Origin: Struthidea cinerea
Lineage: Eukaryota; Chordata; Aves; Passeriformes; Corcoracidae
NCBI GenBank assembly: GCA_013397865.1
Contig: VZTI01003262.1
Location: 1,251,578-1,315,577, forward strand
Length of the DNA stretch: 64,000 nt
Reading direction: 5' to 3'
The position numbers were made by a program, and so were the translations under genes. How positions within the stretch are numbered: position 1 is the first letter of the stretch; every line of letters begins with the position of its first letter. The notes under the pieces were generated by a model. It did no database searches. It saw nothing but the letters and a program-made list of their open reading frames with translations, and was not told the origin of the DNA. Of this stretch, positions 1 through 12,100 are shown one piece after another.

Positions 1-114
1 GAGCGGGGGCGGCGGCGGGCGGTGTGACCCCGCCGGGGGGCGGCCGCGCTGCATGGGGCCGGGGGCCGGCCGGCATGGAGGGGGTGCTGTACAAGTGGAC
101 CAACTACCTGAGCG
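1..114 (+). promoter_or_regulatory. PLEKHA8: CpG-rich promoter-proximal region and 5' UTR of PLEKHA8
   Basis: The first 114 bases are almost entirely G and C with many CpG dinucleotides and a GGGCGG Sp1-type box at 17-22. This is typical of a CpG-island housekeeping promoter or 5' UTR cut by the window edge. In mammals FKBP14 is transcribed divergently from this same region, but none of it is visible here. The transcription start cannot be placed. Confidence 0.6.
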
Positions 115-118
115 GTGA
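53..118 (+). other. Out-of-frame upstream ATG overlapping the PLEKHA8 start
   Basis: An ATG at 53 lies 22 nt before the main start and out of frame. In unspliced sequence it stops at 116-118. In spliced mRNA it reads from exon 1 into exon 2 before a stop, so it overlaps the main ORF. Its context is weak (T at -3), so leaky scanning to the strong ATG at 75 is expected. Whether it lies inside the mRNA depends on the unknown start site. Confidence 0.4.
75..114 (+). CDS. PLEKHA8: PLEKHA8 exon 1 (coding part)
   Basis: Encodes [13 protein letters not shown] and the first base of G14. The donor is AGCG|GTGAGT at 115, a near-perfect U1 site. K7 of the PI4P-binding strand is here. Confidence 0.95.
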
Positions 119-3100
119 GTTCCTGCTAGGGCTCAGCCTCTGCGGGACGGGCGCCGTCATTTTCTCATGTATGTATTTATACGCGTACATACCTATATAT
201 TCACTGTGTTTGCTGGGTGCGGGTCAGCGCTGCCCCTTGACCTCGCCGTGCAGGGGACTAGCCCCGGCACTGCCTTATTGTCACTGCCCCGCATTTATCC
301 CGGTGCCAGCGCCCGTCCGGGGCGCCCCTCGCCCTCCCCGGGGTCGTGGGTTAGGGTTTGGGATAGTTTGGCTGCTCTGGGTCACAGCTCGAACAGCGAA
401 CTTGCCTGTTCTCCGCACACCCCCGTGGAACTTTTATTGAGGCGAGTCGGAGATTCCCAAAGCTGGGAGGAAAAGGTGTTGCCATTCAGTGCCACTTGGG
501 GGATTCGGATGAAAAGGCATGCAGAAAAAAAGAAAGACAAGAAGAGAGGTGGAGGGGGGCTGTCCTGGTAGCTCTAGGCCCACATTTTAATTTTTGGGGT
601 GTTGCCGTGCCACGGAAGGCTTGGTTTTCATGGCAGATTGGAAGCAGCCGTGTGCGGCCAGAGTTTGCTCAGCAGAGGTTAAAGGTGGTGGGGTCAGAAG
701 CACTGCAGAGGTGGGGAGGATCCAGTGCCGCCCGTGTTCCTATGGGATGTCCACTGCCGGACGTCTTCGAGTCAGGTGAGGCAGAGGCGTGTGATTTGGG
801 GTTGTGGACGGGGTCTTGCCAGGTGCAAACCTCTCTGTGGTTTGTTGGAGCAGTTTAGAAACTTGAAGGTCAGAGAAAAGTAACCACGACCACCGTGACA
901 TTGCCAGGTGCGAGTGTTGCTCCGTAGTGTATGTGCAAGGGCTTCCGCCTTGCTTGAATTTTTTCCAGAGAGACTGGAACAGCTGCACCTCTCTGGTTAG
1001 CTGGGAAAATGTAGGAAATCAAAATTAAACAAAGAAAAAGCTGAAGCACAAGCGAGTGTTGAATTCATGTGGTAGGGATGGGAGGGGGCAGGAGCGGTGC
1101 ATGAGGCTGGATTTATTGCTGTGCTGGAAGATTGCTGTGACTTTTCCCCTTTAGGCAATAGGTGTTCTGAGATGAGAATCAAAATTTGTCAGGTCTCAGT
1201 GAATAGACGTGGATTTTTTTGTTGTTGTTAATTATTTGTGAATGCTCTTGAATTATAAAGTCTGTGGCAGTAGGAGCAGCCATGCTTGCCTTTTCCATTT
1301 GAATTGCAGAACTCTAGCAGTGATATTAGTCCTTTCCCCATACTAAGAACACCTATGGTTCAGTTGATCTAAAGTTTGACATGATTTTCTTTGCATTGCT
1401 GAGATGCTGGGGTGTGTTTGGAGCCCTTGTGCTTGGTTGCGTGCCATGAGACCTGGGAATGTGCGTCTGTGGGAAGCAGTGCATATTGTAGATAACTCAC
1501 TGGCATTTGACATTTTAGTGCCTGAGTGTGCCTGTGGTATGATGAGCTGGACTTCTGTTTTGATGGGAAGATGAAGACTAAGAAGTATTCTGTTTTCATC
1601 AAAATTAAATTTTCTTTTGCTAGCCGCATTGATAAGTACTTCCAATCAAATGACCCTTCATGAAGAAAGATAACTTTGTAAACCTCAGTCTAAGTGAATG
1701 CAGACTGAAGGAAACTCTTTTCCTTGCATATGTAAGATTTGCCCTGGCTGAAAACTAGAAGAGGTTTTGCTGTCAACAGAAAATCTGTGATGGAAGATTG
1801 AAGCATCTTTCTGATTTCTTCGTTGAAACTTGACTCTTCTTGTAAGTGTGGTAGTCAAGGTCACTCTGTGCCTTTTCTTAGATTGCAGAAGTCCCATGGT
1901 GTGTTTGAGAACAATAAATTTGCTGTTCTGCAAGCTAACTGTGCATACTAGTGCTTTCTTTTGCCATAAAATTAAGACTTCCTGCCCTGAAGCCATTAAG
2001 TTATAAATTTATGCAGAGATGCAAAAAAAAAAAAAATTCATTCTGGAATGTGGTGTTTATTGTAGCAATAACAAAGACCTGGAAAGTGAGAGACAGGAAG
2101 GCATGCTTTCAGGGATTAAGGGAAGTAAGAAGGTTCAACAGGTCATCCAGAACAGTATTTCTGCCAGTATTCTGCCCCCAATATGCTTTTCCTGTTGCTC
2201 AAGGTTGATAGATCAGGTGCTGTATAGTGTGAATGATGCACGCAAAGCCATGGAGTTTGTGTGTCACCTCTGTGTGTGCCTGTGCTAATAACACAGTGCT
2301 GATGTACACATGCACTGCCAGTACTTTTTCCCTTTCTTCCTCAGATTGGGGAGGACCCCTCACAGTCAGAGAAGAGATTGCACATTCAACAAAGAACAAG
2401 CGTAAAACTGTTGAGAAGAACTGCTTTTCCTTCTTGCTGTGAGAGAGGAGCTGATGGGAGTTTGTTGGTGATTGAGTCTTTTCTAGGAATTTGATTTTGT
2501 AGTGTCTTATGTCATTGTCATCATGAGAGGTCAACTCCACATCAACCCATTTCCTCCCAGCTCTTGGGCAGGGAGCTAGACCTGTGTTGCAAATTACATA
2601 GTTATTGACAGCAAGAACGTTTCAGAAATAGGAAATGAGTTTGGCATTCTGTGGGCAAAGGGCATAGAAAGCACAGCATGATTGCCACTAATTGAAAGAC
2701 AGATTAGTTTGCTTTACTGCTTGAACAAGTTATCTTGTTTGTAATAAAGGCACTTGTTTGCTTTATGTAGCTTAGGATAAATCAGTATTACCTGGTTTCT
2801 GCTTGGAGGTAGGGGTTTTCCTCTGGTGTTGATCCTGCACACACATTGTGTTTTCTATGTGCAGGGTTTCCAGTGCTAACTTGGAAATCCCTGCGTTTAA
2901 TAAACTGCGATTTTTAGAGTTTTTCTCTCCCCTAATGCAGTGGCCATCAGATAGTGATTTCTCAGTGTGTTACTTTTGTTTAAGTTCCCGTGAAGTGTGC
3001 CAGCTCTGGATCAGATAGACATGGACACAGTTCTAGCATATGAAAATCCATTGGGATCTTGTGTTTGCAGTGTGTGTCCTTTGATTGCTCGTCTGTGCTT

Positions 3101-6100
3101 CCCCCACTAAATTGGTTAAAACCTTAAGGGAGCAGGGAACTTTGCAAGCAGAATTATCGTTGTCACATAAAGTGAGACAGCACTGTTTCGTTTGGGCAAA
3201 TATGTAATGCATCTGCAAGCTTCAAATTATTAATCCTCAAAATCCAGAGCAGAGTGACTTAAATCATGCAGGCATGTAAGTTGGCCTCAGCTGAGCTTAC
3301 AGACAAGGCATGTAACATGATCTTAAAAAATTCCTAGATTTCATCCTTTGCCAAAAGTCTCTATCTGATGTTAGCTTTGTTTGGTGATGGTTGTGGGGGC
3401 TGGGGCTGGGTGTGTAACTATTGTTTCAGTACCACTTACTGTAGTAAGCAGTTGGGATGATAAAAGTGTCACCGGGTGCCTTCCCTATAGCCCCCTCCGT
3501 CTTTTGTGCTGCTACTGCCTGCAGTCCTGGCCTAGCACAAACCATTCTGGTGTGGGCAGCATCCAAGCCAGATCCTGGCTGCAGTGTCATAGCGTGACTG
3601 ATCTCCAGCTGGGGAATGCTGCTTGCAGGATAGAGGAAGGAGAGCGGAGCTGAACTGCACGTGAAGGCTGCTCTTTGCTGCTTGGAAACTGCCTCCCGTG
3701 GGACTCTCCGACTGAACTCAACCTGCAGTACGTGCTCTTTGTTGAGCAGCATACCTTCTGATTGATAGAACAAATTGATTTAGTCTTTGGAGTTTGCCTT
3801 GTAAAAGGCATCTATGATTTCTTTCTCATCAGGTGTATAGAATGAGTAAGCTATTGCTGGGAAACAGAGCATGGAGTTGGGCAATACCTCCCTTCAGTGG
3901 TGCATGTGAGAGCTTGGCACTTTTAAGTTGATTTTTTTTCTTTCTGCTGAAATTCAGTTCAGTTCAGATCTTTAGTGTAGGCACACAGCCTACCTGGGAT
4001 TGCTGGCCACAGGCAGGATTGCTGCTAACTCTGGAAGAGATGGTATGGATCAGCTCTTGGCTTTGGGGTTCATCATTAGAAAGAAAAAGGATGACTGCTT
4101 CCACTGGCTTTCTTGGTATTTGTTACATGCCCCATGAAATAGCTTTGTAAAGGAAAGTGATCAAAGCCAAGCTTTTCCCAATATTTAAATATTCACTTAT
4201 TTGTGCTGAGTAATTCTAACCCTAAGTAATTCATCTTCCTCAAGGCATGACACACTCACCTTCATGCCATCACCAGTGACGCTGCATCATGCCACATAGT
4301 TTAGTTAGCTCTCCCCATCTATCTGTATGTAATCATCCCCTCTCAGTTCATTGTTGTACTTTGGATTCTTTTCAGTTTATCCCAAGATACCAAGAGCCAG
4401 CACCAAGCAGTAAATTTCAGCTTTCACATAAAACTTTAAATTACTCTTGTCTCTAATGATTCAGAATTCCCTAGTAAACTTGGGGGTAGAGCTCAAGAAA
4501 ATGTGAAAAAGCATTAGTTCTTGGATCTGGATGCACATGATACTGCTTAGAGTTAGTCTTTCTTTTGGGAGTTTAAGAAATCTGATGTTTTAGGATGAGA
4601 GACTTACTCATACTTGCAGCTGATACCAAGCTCTGGAAATAAGGTCTTCTGTTTCCAGAGATGGAGGAATTAATCAAAAACTTCACACTTAGATAAAGAT
4701 TTGGTTTTAAAAAGCCTTTTATAATTTTCTCCTTCATTTTAGCCTCTGGGTATAGTCCAAGTTCTGATTGTATAAAATTAGAAGTCTGGCTTTTGCGGAG
4801 GTGGACCTAGACAGCTGAGGTTTCTGCTGCCTTCAGGGCAAGGGTCTGCCTTCTATTACTGGTTGTAGCTGCTCTCAGAGACCAGGTGTTGGTTTAGATG
4901 AATGCCTGAGTCTCAGCCAGTTCTGGCTTGGTGGGACTTTTCATGAAGGATACTTCAGGGACTGATTAGTTAATTCTCTTTGGATTTTGCTTAATTGTCT
5001 TTGTGTGATTTGACCTTCTCTTCCATGGTTTTCTTCCTTTTCCCTCTGTATTTCTTCATGCAGCAGTCTTGCTTTTGTCCAGCCGTTTTGGAATTGAGCA
5101 ATATGCTCAGAGTAGAAAGATTTGATGAAGCTGCAGGAATGGAAATCGGTGTCCCCTCTCTCCTCTGTAAGTGTTAGAGCAGTGCTGCAGAGCCTCCATG
5201 GTGCAGCATTCCCTGCCAGGTATGCTGCAGTACCGGTGCCTCTGCATTCAGTCCCTCTGCACTGAAATGAGTAAGTAACCACAAGGAATGGCTGGGTAGG
5301 ACAGAAACCAAAGGTGTGGTAGACTGATGGTGAAGAGATACCATCATGTGGTATCTGTATGTGCTTACATAAATTCAGTGTGTTGGCTTAGTCTGGCCTG
5401 ATAACCACCCCAGGGGTCAGAGAGAGGAGCAGCTTGTTTGCTGGGGCGGGGAAGTATAAACAGAGGAGGAAAACGCCCAGGAGCTTTGTATGACTTGAAT
5501 TAGTGTGTCTGAGCAGTGGCCTGTATTACTGAACTTCTGCCTCCACCACAGTCCCCTCTCTGCCCTTCATCCTTTCACTGTGTCCCCTTCAAAAATGCCT
5601 GAAGGCTGGTGCATTGTGCTCTCTGTGCCTTGGCTGGTCACTGCCATAAAATCGTTTGCAAACAAACCCAGTTGCCCTGTGATGACAGGATGCTTTTTCA
5701 GTGCTGCTAACGTTGCCCTGACAGTTGTGATTGAAACAAAAGTGGACTTTATGGAACCCCTGTGAGAAAAATTGTTTGGGAGAACGTCATTGTGGTTAAA
5801 GCCAGTTCCAGCTGTTGCTTCCTTCACTCGAACCTCTAGTGCCCCTCAAACAAGTGTAAAAGTCACTTTAAAAAGTGATATCGTTGTTAAAGTGCTAAAT
5901 ATTTGCACTTCATTACCTTTAGGGGTTTTTGGTATTGATTCCTGCTGTTAATTTGCACATAATCAGAGTAAAATTGCAATATGGACATTTCCAGAAACTG
6001 CTCTCTAGGTGACAGGTAATAGCTCAGAGAAGAGTCATAGATTGTCACACACTGTTTTCTGCCTTTCTGCTGTCCCTCATGGATACACGCTGGATTTTTG

Positions 6101-9100
6101 TCCTGTCAGGTTGTTTTGCTATAGAATTAAGGCTGCAAAATGTGTTCCAGCACCTGGGACTGCCCTTCCCAAAATACCGGGTAGCCTTAGGAGGCTGTAT
6201 AGAAAAAGCAGGCACCAGTTTTGGGTGCAAAATGCTTATGTCAAGATAACCTTTTAACTGTATTACTTCTGTTTCTTGAATGAGAAAAAAGGGGAAAAGT
6301 TTCAAGTTTGATCTGTGTAAGATGCTTTCTTGCTAATTGCTTTTCCTGGCTAGAAACCTGGTTGACTGACAGTGTCTTTGCCCTGCCAGAGCTGAGTTTT
6401 CAGCAGCTCTTGTCCCGCTATCAGTCGCTGACACAGCACTGGGCAGACGATGTGATGCTTTTACCCTTGGGAGGTAAAGCTGTAGATGGTGGGACAGTGA
6501 ACACATGGCACAGTTTACGTTTGCTCAGGGTGGAATGAAATGATGGATATTGCTTGTTCTCACTGTGAGATGGCTCTGACTATCAGGGTACCCACTCTGG
6601 GACTTTTTAGTGACCCTGCACAGAAAAACAGGGATCTGTCTTGCTCTGCCACCTGCAGCTAAGTCTTGGATCATGCCCTTATTATAAGCAATAGGGAGGT
6701 GATAGAGGCTTTAACTCCTCCTATTGGACAGATGTTGTAATGTGGAAAGTTCATAATTATATCTGCAGTTAAAGTCTGGATTAGGATCAAAGAAGTCCAA
6801 GGACTATCTATTGCATAAGTTTTACAAAAACTTGTTCTGAAGCTCAAGAAATTAATAAGCCTAAAGTGTTACATAACTCTCATGGAAAGCAAGCAATAAT
6901 AAAAACTTGGGTGTCTGGCCTTTATGCATTTTAGAGATGCAGCTGGAACTGGTGTCTCTTAATTGCAGCTTGTTTTCCAGTCATCAATTTGACTTCTTTC
7001 TCCCAGATGGTTTGGCTTTGTGGATGTCTGACATGATCTACATGTCTTCAAATGTTTTGGTTTTTTTTTCTTCAGGCTTGGCATTTTGGAAGGAATGCTG
7101 TCTGGAGTCTGAGTTGTATAACGTTAAAGTTTGAATTATGTCCAAATTTCAACTGTGTTATCAAGAAATGTCAAGTTTGCTCAGTGATAGCTACATCCAG
7201 ATCTCCTGAAGTGTAATGGTGGAAGTAGGCAGATCTTTCTTTCTGTGGAAACTTCTGGAGCAATAGTGAATCCTTAGTGGGCACAGACTGCTTAAATATC
7301 TGTTTTTGTAATGGACAATACCAGATCTTCCAGGTACTGCAGGCACTAACTGTAAGCTTCACACAGGAGTGCGATACGTACTTCGACCAGCGCCTGTGAA
7401 GTCGTCTGGTATATCTTCACTCTCTTCTATGGGTCAGACCTTAAGCTACTAATCACTTTTTATTGTGCTTTGCATTTTATTGGGGATTTTTTATACATAT
7501 CTTTCCCAGCAAGGTAAATTTTGACTGTTAATGGTACTGTGCATCAAAAATGAGCTGTTGGAAGTATGAGCTGTATTTTTTCTTGCCTGTGCACCACCAG
7601 TAAAAATGGACTTAGTAAATTCTTCTTCAGTGTTGTGTTAATGCTGGCACCAGTAAGACCTTAAAAGGTTCAGCTTTACCTTTCCATATCAGGTGAAGTC
7701 TGAATTCTCAGTTCCAAAAATTGCAATATGCCAGTGACAATTTATGGGAGGAAAATAACACTGAATAAACCCAAGACTTCTGTTCTTGGAAGTGGCTAAG
7801 TATCTTTTTTTGCTGCTTTGGTTTTTGTTTTGGTTTGTTTTTTTTTTTCCTTCATTCTTCACTTAAAGTGAAGCTCCTGTAATTAAAGATTATGTCCCTG
7901 AGCAATGGCCATGATTTGTCAGCCACATGCTATTTTTAGCTGGTTGTTTAGGATAACCTTCCCATGGCTGCTCAGTGAGTACCAGGTGGTTAGTGCATCT
8001 TCTGACAGAACCTTACTGTATTTTTTTTTAAATTGTTTTCCTTTTACAAAAATGTGTGTTTATTAGTGTAACAATTCTGTTCTGAAAATATGTGTTGTTG
8101 TAGGTAAAATTGTCTATCACAGTCTTTTTAATACATATGTAATAATTAAAGAAGCGTTGGCTTCTGCAAAGGAATATAGATAGTTCTGTTCCCCACAAAA
8201 AAACCCAAGACCCAACCCAGAAGCAAAAACCCAACCAAATAAAAGTCTCAACAAAATATATTGACTCATAACATATTTTTAACCTACCTCCAAAGTGATG
8301 GAGGCAGAGTGATTTGTATGCTGGCTAATTGATTGCACAGCCTTTGATTGATGGGATGCAATTTGCTTGGGCATCAGCTGCAATTGTAAGCTGTAGGACC
8401 ATGGCTGAAATGATTCATGCGCAGCAGCAGGATCTCCAGACTGAATTAGAGGCTTGTATTGACTGTGGCGCTGTGCATTATTTAAAGAATTGGTTCCGTG
8501 CCATTGAGTGTCTGAAGCAATTAACTGCTTCTCTCTGCTGAACAATCACTTCCTTTTTTTGTGAGTTCCCACATATCAATAGTGACTTTTAGGATAATTT
8601 CTTTATTTTGGAGGCAAGACAAATAAATACCAGTCTTGCTGATTTCTTTTTTTTTTTTTTAATTCTCATTCTTGTCATCCCCCTTTCATATGAAGTAGAG
8701 AAGTGTTGAGAATACTTTGGATTTTTGATGTTTTTATATTCTTCTAGGAATAAATGGAAGAGATCTGGAAGGGTATGAAATAATATTTATGTTTAATTTG
8801 TTTTCCAGCCACCACACAAGGTTCAGCAATCTATAAACCGAGTTGGACTGAATGCAGTGGTATTGCTTTTGAAAAAAAAAAAAGGGAGGGGCAAGCCCTG
8901 CTGTTAGGCTGAGGCTTTAGGCCTTTCTAACCTTAAACTGTGTTGTGTTTGGTTTCGGCAGTAGCCTGAGGAACCAGTTCCTAGCTGGAAAGGAGCTGTC
9001 ATTCCTCCAATGTGATGTCAGTCCAAGCCCAGCCTGGGCTCCTGCAGCACAGTGCTGGTTGGCAGAGCCCTGGCACATGGGACAGCAGAAGTGAGGACCC

Positions 9101-12100
9101 TCTGCCAAAATATCTAGGAGCCACGTGGCTCACATGGTCTTGTCCAAGTGTTCTTTCCAGAGATGATTTGCTGGGTCAGTGTGGGAGTGTCAGAATCTCC
9201 TTCTGATGGACCTGGCCAGGGAAGCTTGTTGCAGCTCAGTAATGAAAACTGCTTTCCTCCAGTGACGTTGCTGCCTCATTTCTTCTTAAGTTAATGAGCT
9301 TGTAGTTTTTAATTAGACATAAATGGCGGCTGTCAGGTCGTGTTTGTTTTATCTTTTCATACTGCTGTAGTGCTTCCAAAAGTAGAAAACAAGAAAGGGT
9401 AATTGACTTCTAAAGTTGGGCAGCAGAGTGGGCAAAAGTGTACCCAGAACTACTGGTGTGGGTCTAGCCTTGTGTTTTGGTTATTCTCTGGGAAGCTATC
9501 CAGAAGTGCAGAAACTCAAGACTATGTTTTATGTGGGCAGCACAAGGAGTTTCAAGAGCTGTTGAAAACTGCTTCACTGAAAGATGGTGTTCAGAACGTT
9601 CAGAAATCAACAGATCCGCCTCTGTTCCCTCCTGTTGATTTTTAGGAGATCCTTACCCGTTGTTTTTCAAGATAACCTGGCTAGCCCAGGAAGGAAGACC
9701 TGTAAGGCAAAACAGCAGGGGTGGCTTTTGGGAAGAGTAAAGAGGTAGGTTGAGGAGTGATGGAAGGAATTGAGGAGTGGTGAACTGAGAAGGTGGTTTT
9801 GGAAGAGAGAGTGAGTCAGTGATGCTGTGTTAGCAAAACTACTGAAAATGACATATGGCATCTCAAGACACACACTGCTGTGGTCCCGCTGTGTGCAGAA
9901 CGGACATGTAGGTGCCAGCAAGCAGCAGTTATGGTGTACAACATCCAAGTCTGTCCAAAAATCTTACTACCTCAAAGAGTTTAATTTTCCAGGGGGACTG
10001 AGAATCTTTGGGGCCCTATTTGCAGCAAGTCCCAAGTGAGAGAGGTGATGGAATTGCAGGGAGAGGCGTAACTGAGAAATGCAGTTTTGTTTTTCAGGCT
10101 GGCAGCCTCGGTGGTTCCTTCTCTGTGGTGGCATCCTGTCCTATTATGACTCTCAGGAAGATGCCTGGAAGGGTTGTAAGGGAAGCATCCAAATGGCTGT
10201 TTGTGAAATTCAAGGTAACTAAGATACAGTAACACTCAGCTGCATGGAGTTTGTTCAGTAATGTTGCATTCAAAATGAGATTTCAGGTGATGAGCTATTT
10301 GGCAGCTTGATTTCTCTGGTATGTATCTGCAGTAACTTGATGTGCATGCCAGTTTTTATTTCATAGTATTTTGAAAATGTTGAGAGAACTGCAAGCCTCT
10401 AATATCATGGGTATTCTACATGCAGGTAGGTCACTGTTTTTCATGAGCTGTGGTGGAACATCACACAGCTTCAAATGACTCCTCATAAGCACAAAGCTGA
10501 AGCTAGGAGCATGAATGATAAACTTCAGTACTTGGTCTGCTCAATCATATTGCCACATTTTTGAGGTTCAGTTAAGGGCTGGAAGCCTGAAAGAGAGGCT
10601 TGCCAGAAGAGGATGCCCTTTCCATAAAGACTCTCCGATAATACTGATCACAAAACTGTCTTTCATAGCTGTACATGTGTGTCCTGCCCATTCTGAACTC
10701 AGAAGAGAAGTCATGAAATGGCAGTGAGGGAAGTTGGGACCATAAATTCCTCTGTCATTACTGTTTGACCTGCCACCTAACACATCTGTTGGGATGGTTG
10801 TTTGGGCTGGGAAGGGCCAGGGAGCTGGTCTGAAATCTGTGTTGCTTTCAGTTCATCCTGCAGATAACACACGAATGGACCTGATTATCCCAGGGGAGCA
10901 GTACTTCTATCTGAAGGCAAGAAATGCAGTTGAAAGGCAGAAGTGGCTGGTTGCACTAGGAACTGCCAAAGCCTGTCTGACTGACAGCAGGACACAGAAG
11001 GAAAAAGGCAAGAACACCCTTTTGCTGGCACATACTGTTTGCTTTATATTTCCCCATGCTTTCCCATGTACACACAACTTCAGTGTCCAACCTGTGCTGC
11101 TAAAGGCTAAGCCATGTGGGAACATTAACTGGAAACCTCAGGTATTAATTCTCAGGGCAGAGGTTTGAAAACTTTGGCATTTTCTTAAAATATACTACAT
11201 AAAAATCATTGAAAAACCATGTGCTGATGGGTTCTGTAAGTACAGTGAGTAAATAGGTCCTGGCTAGGGGTCACTGTGATGCAGACTGTACAAGAATGTA
11301 AGACCCCCACCTTGTACAACTGTCTAAATATGATGAGCCAGCCTCTCACACCAGGGTCTCTTTAGCTTTGGAGTTCCTCACACCCTTTCCTTCCATGTTT
11401 TAATTGAGCTGTCTTCTGCACTTTGAGAATGCCTCGGCAATTAAGAAAAGGTTTGCGCTGGGTTCCAAATCTATATATTAGTATTCAGAAACTTAAATGT
11501 GATCATGGTCAGGCTATGAAAATTAATTCAGTTCTTTGCTTTCACCAGCAATCTCATTTTCTCCCCAGTGAAAACCCCTCTTGCTTACAAGTGTGGCATT
11601 AGTCACAGATCGTTGTGCCTTAACCTTGTGTAACCTTAGCACAATGACTATACTGAAAATGGGAAAACAGCAAATTATTAATGTCCTGAGCAAATGCAGG
11701 GGGTGGCGAGCACTTCCTTTCCCTGAGGTGAGGATTTGCTTCTCCTGTTAGCCTTATGTGTGTCATCACCAGGCTTTGTATCTACTGGTTCAAACTAAGA
11801 ACTGAGCAGAAGATGCTACTGTATTGTCCTTCACCAAGTGAGGATCTGATGTGCAGTGCTTAGAAGCAGCACAAAGTTATATCTGTAAAGAGACATACAG
11901 TAACATGGGGTGAAAAGCTACTGATGTATTTGCAGAGCTAAACCGCATCAGTCTCATTAACAGACGATTTATTTTATCATGCAGGGACTCTAATATCCAA
12001 AGCATTACTTCTGAAAAATCTCAGATTGACCATTAGTCTTGTCTGGATTAGTCTTCTCAGTCCTGCACTCTGTTTCTCAGTACAAGAAGCATATGGATAT

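Noticed and set aside
10794..11168. 124-codon frame starting before PLEKHA8 exon 3
   Set aside because: It is exon 3 with read-through into intron sequence on both sides; the splice junctions define the true coding part.
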